Positions 56,961 to 64,000 of a stretch of DNA of 64,000 nt are shown in pieces. Source of the stretch: Luzula sylvatica. Its lineage: Eukaryota; Streptophyta; Magnoliopsida; Poales; Juncaceae. The notes under the pieces were generated by a model, which was not told the origin of the DNA, ran no database searches, and saw nothing but the letters and a program-made list of their open reading frames with translations. The stretch is taken from assembly GCA_946800325.1 (NCBI GenBank), contig OX326957.1, positions 52,695,798-52,759,797 on the forward strand, given 5' to 3'. The translations under genes and the position numbers were made by a program. How positions within the stretch are numbered: position 1 is the stretch's first letter; each line of letters starts with the position of its first letter.

Positions 56961-58145
56961 GGGTATGGAGATACCTAGAAGAGGAAGAAGAGAGTAGAGT
57001 ATAGTTATCTAATACGATAGTCCTCGCAGGTTGTGGGTATGGAGATACCCATAGGTAAACGTTGTATCACCCAAATACTTAATCCGTATGAATGCATCCT
57101 TTTTAAAAATTTTGTTTACTTAAATTTTCATGCATTCACCTTATATGAAAACTGTGTGCGGGGTTGTGTAATATGATTACATGAACCTTGATTTGAACTT
57201 GTGTGGACGTCGACATGGTTGAGGACCATGTGCAGCGAAACCGTCACACTTAAAGTTTCATTTCTAAACATCCCTAGTCGCGGGTCAGTTTGCTTAAAAG
57301 AGAAGCATTTCTATTACAAGGGAATAGACTGAACGCGTACACTAGTACGTTAGCCGAGGAGATGATTATGTTTTGCTAATCATAGGACAAAGGTGTTTGT
57401 CGAATCGGGAACGTAGATATATGCTAGGTGACATATATTGGATATGACCGAAGCCGCGAGACCATGACATGGTTTAGTCATTATAGATGGACTCGCGACG
57501 AGTACGGTATTAGGTTCTTCATACTTGAGGGGACCATTGATTGCGTTACGTGCGTAACACAATGATTTGATATGATCTTACGCTCACCGTAACAGGGAGT
57601 TAAAACGGTCATCATTGGGTATTGTCCGAAACACGGAATTCAATGTGAGTCTCCAAGATAGGAATTGTTTATTCCGAAAGGAAGAGATATCTCTTTGGCC
57701 ACTCGATGAATTGATTAACGAAAACTGTGGCCACAGTCAATGATATTAACAGTTAATATCGATTGAAATTTGTTAACTCAATTCGGACTCGAGGAATAAG
57801 TATAGTTAATCAAAATATAAGGATGACTATCACCATGCCTTTTGATTAACGGATATCGCTAACAAGAGAACTAATGACCGCTATTCGAGATAGGCACAAT
57901 GATCACAATCATTCTTCGTGTTAACATGGGTAGCCATGATGGAGTGACTAGATCCCGTTCATGGGCTTGTAGTGCTATGGAAACAGCATACTGCCATCGT
58001 TAACCGAACCTACCTGGTCACACAACGAGTCGTACTAAGTCGAGCTTGATTATAAAATTGGCACATAAGATGTGCGTAGCTTGGTATTTGATATGCGAGC
58101 TATATTCTCTAAAATCGTGCATATTGGATATGCATGAGTACCTTT
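56961..58145 (+). other. Long 3' noncoding region of copia element A
   Basis: About 1.1 kb between the end of pol and the expected polypurine tract. It is present in part in element B (59208-59700, complement). No open frame with a recognisable product. Confidence 0.5.
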
Positions 58146-59187
58146 TGTTGGGAATATTCCCGACCCCGGGCCCGCGCAGCGGAATGAAGGCCCGGTCCGA
58201 TTCCCCGATTCCCGAGATCACGCCACGACTTCGAGGGTACGATGCAATTAGAAGGACAGATTCATACCGGTGCAAAATTGATTGCACACGAAGGGTTGAT
58301 TGCTGCCTTCTATCTCCTGTCATGTTGGTGACAATCCGCGCATCCCATACCACGCGTTCTTCACCACTCGTCAACTACGCCGGTTCACTCGACTTCGTCT
58401 TCGTGCGTCCAAGCGTTTCCACCGTCTTTCTTACTCGAGTCGATCACAATCGAAGAACCACAAACGTCGTTCCTCTACTTGAATCCACGTTGATTCGTAA
58501 GACGTCGGTCGCGGATGCACCTGCCTAGACGATGCACCGGCGAACTTGCTCGATCTAATCGATTCTCTATCACTCGAGAAACTCTTTTCTCGATTTCTCT
58601 CTCTTCGCACCTTTTCACTCACGAAAGATCAAATCTGAATTTGCTCTTTTCTTGTGTATTGGGCAGAATAATCAATTGCTTAGAAATGATTCAACTATAT
58701 AGAGGAGAGAGAAAATATCCTATTTATACCTAATAGGATCAGGATTAGCCAAAAGGCATGTATATCCAATATACACCCTCTCACACAGAAAACTGCATGA
58801 ATCTGGTCAGTATTATGTCATTTCGACATTGGTAAATTTCTCAGACAGAAAATCACCCAACATGAAAGTTGTAGATAATCTCATTATCTACACTACCCAA
58901 TTTGGTCCAGCCCAATTGGAGTTCGTATGCAAATGTTATGACTGTTTTACTAACTGTATGTCATACTGTTGCACCCTTTCGGTATTTCACATAAACGACA
59001 CTGATACTTCGTTTATATGAAATATATTTCTTCATGAAGGTTGTATATAATCTTATTATCTATCTAAACCAATTGGAACCATTCAAATCGGATTTTCCCA
59101 CTGACAGTTATGGCCACGAACGTACTCCTACATTCGTTTATCCTTGTGTACATTTTTATGGTTGATCCTGAAACTGTATTTCCTTCA
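58146..59187 (-). repeat. 3' LTR of copia element B
   Basis: 1042 bp in complement, TGAAGGAAATAC...CCCAACA. Its outer end carries GGGAATATTCCC. The plus-strand open frame at 58046-58528 spans the junction with element A and is spurious. Confidence 0.88.
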
Positions 59188-59206
59188 GTCTCCCACTCAA
59201 TTTCAG
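59188..59206 (-). other. Polypurine tract of copia element B
   Basis: In complement CTGAAATTGAGTGGGAGAC, immediately before the LTR's TGAAGG. It is the expected primer for plus-strand DNA synthesis. Purine content is moderate. Confidence 0.6.
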
Positions 59207-59739
59207 ATCTACCTAAAAGGTACTCATGCATATCCAATACGCATGATTTTAGAGAATATAGCTCGCGTTTCAAATACCAAGCTATGCACATCCAATGTGC
59301 CGATTTTATGATCAAGCCCGACTTAGTACGACTCGTTGTGTGACCTTGTAGGTTCGACTTAACGATGGTAGTAGGTTGTTTCCAATGCCTACAAGCTCAT
59401 GAGCGGGATCTAGTCACTCCATCATAGCTACCCATGTTAAACGAATAATGATTGTGATCATTGTGCCTATCTCGAATAGCGGTTACTAGTTATCTTGTTT
59501 GCGATATCCGTTAATCAAAAGGCATGGTAATAGTCATCCTTATAATTTGATTAACTACACTTATTCCCCGATTCCGAGTTGAGTTAACAAATTTCAATCG
59601 ATATTAACCATTAATATCATTGACCGTGGCCACAGTTTTCGTTAATCGACTCATCGAGCGGCGCCTAAGAGATATCTCTTCCTTTCGGAATAAACAATTT
59701 CTTCATAGTCATAATACGTGATTATGACACATCACATAG

Positions 59740-61200
59740 TCATAATACGTGATTATGGCAAGCAGAATTTTGAGAATAGGAAAGCATGGCAACATGCGAA
59801 AACGTTTCTTCATAGTCCGACCATGAATTGCATGAAACTCTTCGTAAAAAGCCTCGCTTTACATATATATATGTTTATTCCTATCCATGTAGGTTCTTCA
59901 TCTTGAAAAACCCACTCACATTTCACGGGTCTAACCCAGAAAGTAATGAAATCAAGTTCTAAACTTGATAATTTACATGGATTGAATCTCAGATTTCATG
60001 ACACCATGTCATGTGGAATCAACTTATCATAGCATCCTTGTAGGATATAGAATCATCATATGATTTCGATCTATCATCATTAGCCACGATAAATCCGTAT
60101 TTACCGGCTTATGATATAGCCTACTTGATCTACGAAAAATTCCTTTGTGTGTTCGACTCGCGTTCATCAACTCTTGATGAAGCCATGTCAACTTTCATCG
60201 GTACAATGTTCATTTTCAGATCTCGAACTCTTTCGAGATTTATTCTACTCCCACTAGCCCGCATAGAGATCAGCAACATCAAGTTTCAAACTTGTACGCA
60301 TCGAGTCCTCCTCCAAGAAGGCATCTCTTCGAGCCACAAAAATCTTATTTTCGTCGGGACGTTACAACTAATACCCTTTAGTTTCCTTAAGGATATATGT
60401 CATAAACGAACAATTTTCAGATTTGGGATTGAGTTTAACCTAAACAAATTTTGAAATATACTCACATCCACAAATCTGTACAAATGACAACTTCGAAACC
60501 ATTCCGATCCATATCTCATATGGCGTCTTTTGTACCGATTAGAAGGTGTATGGTCCATATCTTATATGCAACCATTCATTAGTGCCGCTGTCTCAAGGGC
60601 GTATCCCCAAAATATTTATGGGAGATCCGTTTGACTTATCATTTATCGAACCATGTCCAACATGCGTTCAATTCCTCTTTTCGGACACATCTCAATGTTC
60701 CGAAATGAAGACAATTAATCGTGAAACGATTCCACAATCATAAATGATCATCAATATTCATAACTCAAATATCGCCTCTTCGATCCTATCGAAAGGTTTA
60801 GCTCAAATACTCGCCTTCTCGATCCTATCGAAAAACTTTGATTTTCTTGCTTAGTTGATTTCGTATTTCGTTTTGAAACTCTATGAACCTTTCAAAATCT
60901 ATGTTTCGGTACGCATTAAATAGATATTTTCATATCTACTTTAACCATCCATAAACGTAACAAAATACCGATAGCCTCCTCTTGCCTCGGAACTTATCGG
61001 AACATTACATCTAAATGTAATTTCCAATAATTCGTTGGATCTTTCTCCAACCTTTGGAGAATGATGCCCTTTGTCGTCTTGCCTAATAAATAAGTATAGC
61101 ATTAATCAATCGAATCTAATTCGAATGATTCTAGCAATCCATCATATGGAATCTAGATATGCGAATCTCGATTATATGACCAAGACGGCAATGCCAAAAG
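59740..61200 (-). pseudogene. Copia pol remnant, element B
   Basis: On the minus strand: pre-integrase WHCRLGHIIEIRISRF (about 61197-61150), integrase with the same stop before DREGEYLS (60825-60827) and the same stop before MISQTDLP (60643-60645) as element A, and FWGYALETAALMNG (about 60625-60585). Later RT and all RNase H sequence is lost through a ~2-kb deletion joining the AYYDY region to the 3' noncoding DNA near 59715. Confidence 0.82.
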
Positions 61201-62639
61201 AAGCAATCAACCTCTTGGTTTAATCCTCCTTGGATTTCACCATTCTTTGAGTCATTAGTTTGGACAACTCCTTGTCCGAACTTTCTGTTTTGGAAAACAT
61301 TTTCCCAAAATACCCTTAGACATACATTTCTTTCGGTCCCACCTTTGAATTACAAGGACATCCACGCATCTATATGCATTGGATTCCTCGGATACTCCGA
61401 GCATCTCCAATTCAAATTTAAATCACATCTCATGCAATTTCGGGATCGAGTTATCTATCGAATGCATATGATATTCGGTCACGAAGATCAAATCTCGTAC
61501 CATCAACACTCAAGTGTTAATCAAAGACCCATAAGGCGTCTCAAAATTAACCTACTCTTTGAGCCGCATTGAACCATTCAACGCGCTCTAGCTCTTGAAA
61601 CTATTTCATGAGCGTTGTGTTTTATTTTCATATACACCCGAATTCTCAAAACAATTTTGAGAAATATGCGTCTACACATGCCACCACAAGGCATGTAATA
61701 TTGTTCGATTCTTTCTTAAAGTGTATCGAACCCGGCTTTCTCTAAAGCCAAAGCCTCGAGCCCCGAATCTACCGTTTCCGTGTCCAACACGTTCCTTTAA
61801 GTCTAAGAACTATTCTTTGACTATCAAAGTTAATTACGGTAATTCCGACCCAAAAGCCATCTATCATATCGATCTCATCGATATATATTTGGTGTTTACT
61901 TGAAAACATAATTTTAAACGGATGATGAAGATTAAGCTCCTAACCGTGCGTACTTAATCTATATGCTTATATGATAATTATATGATAGTGTTATTTTATC
62001 GAATCGATAACCCTCATACCGATACGGGACTCCAAGTCCATAACACTCAAGATCCATATTTCCGTTCCTCCCACAAGTGACTTTAGCCTATCGGGTGGGA
62101 TCCCGTTATTTAGGTAGGATTATATCAAATCACATCCAATGCGACTCTTGAACCTTTGTAGGATTTCGGTGATGGATCGTATCCAATACAATCCCAATTC
62201 CGTGTGTGCATCATATATATGCCCCGAACTCCAATCTGATTAGCCTGGACGGTTAAGTCACAACCATCTCGAACGTATAGTTCAAATAAGCTACTAGTGA
62301 GTCGACTTTAGCATGTGCCTCACAAGTCCCGATTTAACGCTTGCCATCCTTTCGATAATTACAATATCACGTGCCCGACTTTAGCCTGAACCCACGTGAA
62401 ACATAACACCAAACTCGGTGGTTGTGGATATGGAAGGCATTTCCACGACTTAAATATTATGAGGGATCATGACATTCATGTTTAATAATTCGTGATATAA
62501 TCATATTATATCACTATCACAAGATTTTCTAAATGCATATGATTTAATTAGGTAAATTAATTATTCTAAATAATTATTTGTCCTATATGCTAGTATGTTT
62601 GATGCCGATCAAATCGATATAAAGAACTTAAAATTCCGA

Positions 62640-62815
62640 GCTTCGTAGCCAAAGTTAACGCGAAAACAAAAACATCATCCAGAGAAGGGTCCGTTATAAC
62701 GGACTGCCCCATCCGTTGTAACGCAAGGGCCGTGGGGCGCGAGAAAACCCTCGCCCGGGACGCATCCGGGACGCCAAAAACTGCCCCCGGGGCGGCAGAA
62801 AAACTGTTTTTCTGC
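62640..62815 (-). other. GC-rich block with palindromes in leader of element B
   Basis: About 175 bp far richer in G+C than the surroundings, with a perfect 16-bp palindrome GTCCGTTATAACGGAC (62689-62704) and a hairpin CAGAAAAACTGTTTTTCTG (62798-62816). It has no counterpart in the leader of element A. A 75-codon open frame here is probably incidental. Confidence 0.6.
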
Positions 62816-63622
62816 ACCCTTTCGTTATTTCATTAGAACGACACTAATACTTCGCTCAAATGAAATATATTACAACATTAAAAGTTCTAGATAATCTCAT
62901 TATCTAACTAACCCAATTTGAACCATTCAACTCGGAATTTTTTACTGAAAGTTATACCAGTTTTAGTAAAATACGAACAAACAAAAAGGTAAGTTTATCC
63001 AATAGACACCTTTTCAACCAGAAAACTACAGACACATTTTCAGTATTCTGTTGAAACAAAAATATTAAATTCTTCCAACCGACTTTGAACGTGAACGAAA
63101 GTTCTAGATAATCTTATTATCTAACTAATCCAATTGGATTGGACTCAATTGGGGTTTCGATGCGACATATACGGACGTTTAAGTCTCTGTATGTCAAACA
63201 GTCGCACCCTTTCAGTATTCTATAAAAACGACGCTGATAATTCGTTCAAATGAAAACACTTTCTGTATCAAAGTCATAGATAATCTCATTATCTATCTAC
63301 GCCAATTTGATCCAATCAATTTGGAGTTTTCCACTGAAAATTATCTTAGTTTTACTCACTATTTCGTATTCTAATTTTCTGCAGATTTTGCCGTTTCGTC
63401 CGTTTTCGCTCGTTTCCAAAACGATAAATCATGAAACTTTTTCACGATCATTCCTAGATACTCTCAATCAACTTTTGATCGATCTCTAACGAATTCCACT
63501 TGTGATTTTAACGGAATTTGACTTTCTCTATATGTAACATCATGCAAACGGGTACGAACTTTGATAACCCGTGCGTATATCTAATATACGACTATGATTC
63601 GACCCTCGAATCGATGGCGATC

Positions 63623-63634
63623 GTTCTGATACCA
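63623..63634 (-). other. Primer binding site of copia element B
   Basis: In complement TGGTATCAGAAC, one mismatch from the initiator Met-tRNA complement in element A, one base inside the LTR end. Confidence 0.85.
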
Positions 63635-63635
63635 C

Positions 63636-64000
63636 TGTTGGGAATATCCCCGACCCCGGGCCCGCGCAGCGGAATGAAGGCCCGGTCCGATTCCCCGATT
63701 CCCGAGATCACGCCACGACTTCGAGGGTACGATGCAATTAGAAGGACAGATTCATACCGGTGCAAAATTGATTGCACACGAAGGGTTGATCGCTGCCTTC
63801 TATCTCCTGTCACGTTGGTGACAATCCGCGCGTCCCATACCACGCGTTCTTCACCACTCGTCAACTACGCCGGTTCACTCGACTTCGTCTTCGTGCGTCC
63901 AAGCGTTTCCACCGTCTTTCTTACTCGAGTCGCTCACAATCGAAGAACCACAAACGTCGTTCCTCTACTTGTATCCACGTTGATTCGTAAGACGTCGGTC
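63636..64000 (-). repeat. 5' LTR of copia element B (partial)
   Basis: The first 365 bp visible match 58146-58510 with about six substitutions. The remainder lies outside the window. Confidence 0.9.

Larger units (their letters stand above)
50647..58145 (+). mobile_element. Copia-family element A (plus strand), interrupted near its 3' end
   Basis: 5' LTR (50647-51722), primer binding site (51724-51735), a long noncoding leader, degenerate pol (about 54227-56960) and about 1.1 kb of 3' noncoding DNA. At 58145 the sequence breaks off at GCATGAGTACCTTTT, which in element B lies about 40 bp before the LTR. Element B therefore inserted just upstream of A's polypurine tract, and A's 3' LTR should lie beyond the window. 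Confidence 0.88.
58146..64000 (-). mobile_element. Copia-family element B (minus strand), nested in element A
   Basis: Same family as element A, opposite orientation: 3' LTR 58146-59187, polypurine tract 59188-59206, decayed pol, primer site 63623-63634 and 5' LTR from 63636 to beyond the window. It lacks the segment corresponding to 55695-57660 of element A (most of RT and RNase H), and has a GC-rich block (62640-62815) that A lacks. The two LTRs of B differ at about 6 of 365 comparable positions by hand count. Confidence 0.9.

Noticed and set aside
58046..58528. 160-codon plus-strand frame
   Set aside because: It spans the junction of copia elements A and B and the LTR on its antisense strand.
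50580..64000. Inverted segmental duplication
   Set aside because: LTRs, primer sites and the break next to the polypurine region fit two copies of one copia family, one inserted in the other.

Overview
This window looks like nuclear DNA of a flowering plant, most likely a eudicot. It is AT-rich and intron-bearing, with short introns bounded by GT/AG. It is filled with plant-type transposable elements (Ty1/copia, L1-like LINE, PIF/Harbinger, Mutator-like, hAT). The host genes recognised are plant families: GH100 neutral invertase, F-box/DUF295, A1-type aspartic protease, DNA ligase 1 and CCT-beta chaperonin. I saw no tRNA, rRNA or CRISPR array.

Layout. 1-1532 is a decayed copia pol fragment. 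1533-7620 is arm 1 of a large segmental duplication; arm 2 lies inverted at 37453-43262, and a third partial copy (44092-45033 plus 47858-49337) has the orientation of arm 1. The arms carry an aspartic-protease 3' end, a DNA ligase 1 fragment, an unidentified multi-exon gene and a three-exon membrane-protein gene. 7859-9079 is a neutral/alkaline invertase pseudogene. 9262-10587 is an F-box/DUF295 gene with a frameshift. 10750-13190 is a PIF/Harbinger remnant with a transposase and a Myb-type ORF. 13200-24826 is AT-rich DNA with MITEs and diverged repeats. 24827-32566 is an L1-like LINE interrupted by a Mutator-like element. 32567-33793 is a second Mutator-like element and 34221-37413 a third, larger TIR element. 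43204-43980 is the 3' half of an aspartic-protease gene. 45034-47857 is a Pack-MULE carrying a CCT-beta fragment. 49338-50646 is a transposon terminus followed by simple repeats. 50647-64000 holds two copies of one copia family, one nested in the other in opposite orientation.

Most promising biology. The membrane-protein gene (6186-7094 and 37974-38878) is open in both arms. By hand count its exons differ by about 9-13% while its introns and flanks differ by about 4%, and most exon changes alter the protein. That pattern suggests diversifying selection on a small two-helix membrane protein with six 12-residue tail repeats that I do not recognise. A second strong point is the copia pair: both copies share the same inactivating stops in integrase, so the family probably spread after its pol was already broken, mobilised in trans. 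Several insertions (hAT MITE, three Mutator-like elements) have perfect target-site duplications, and two can be checked against empty sites within the same window.
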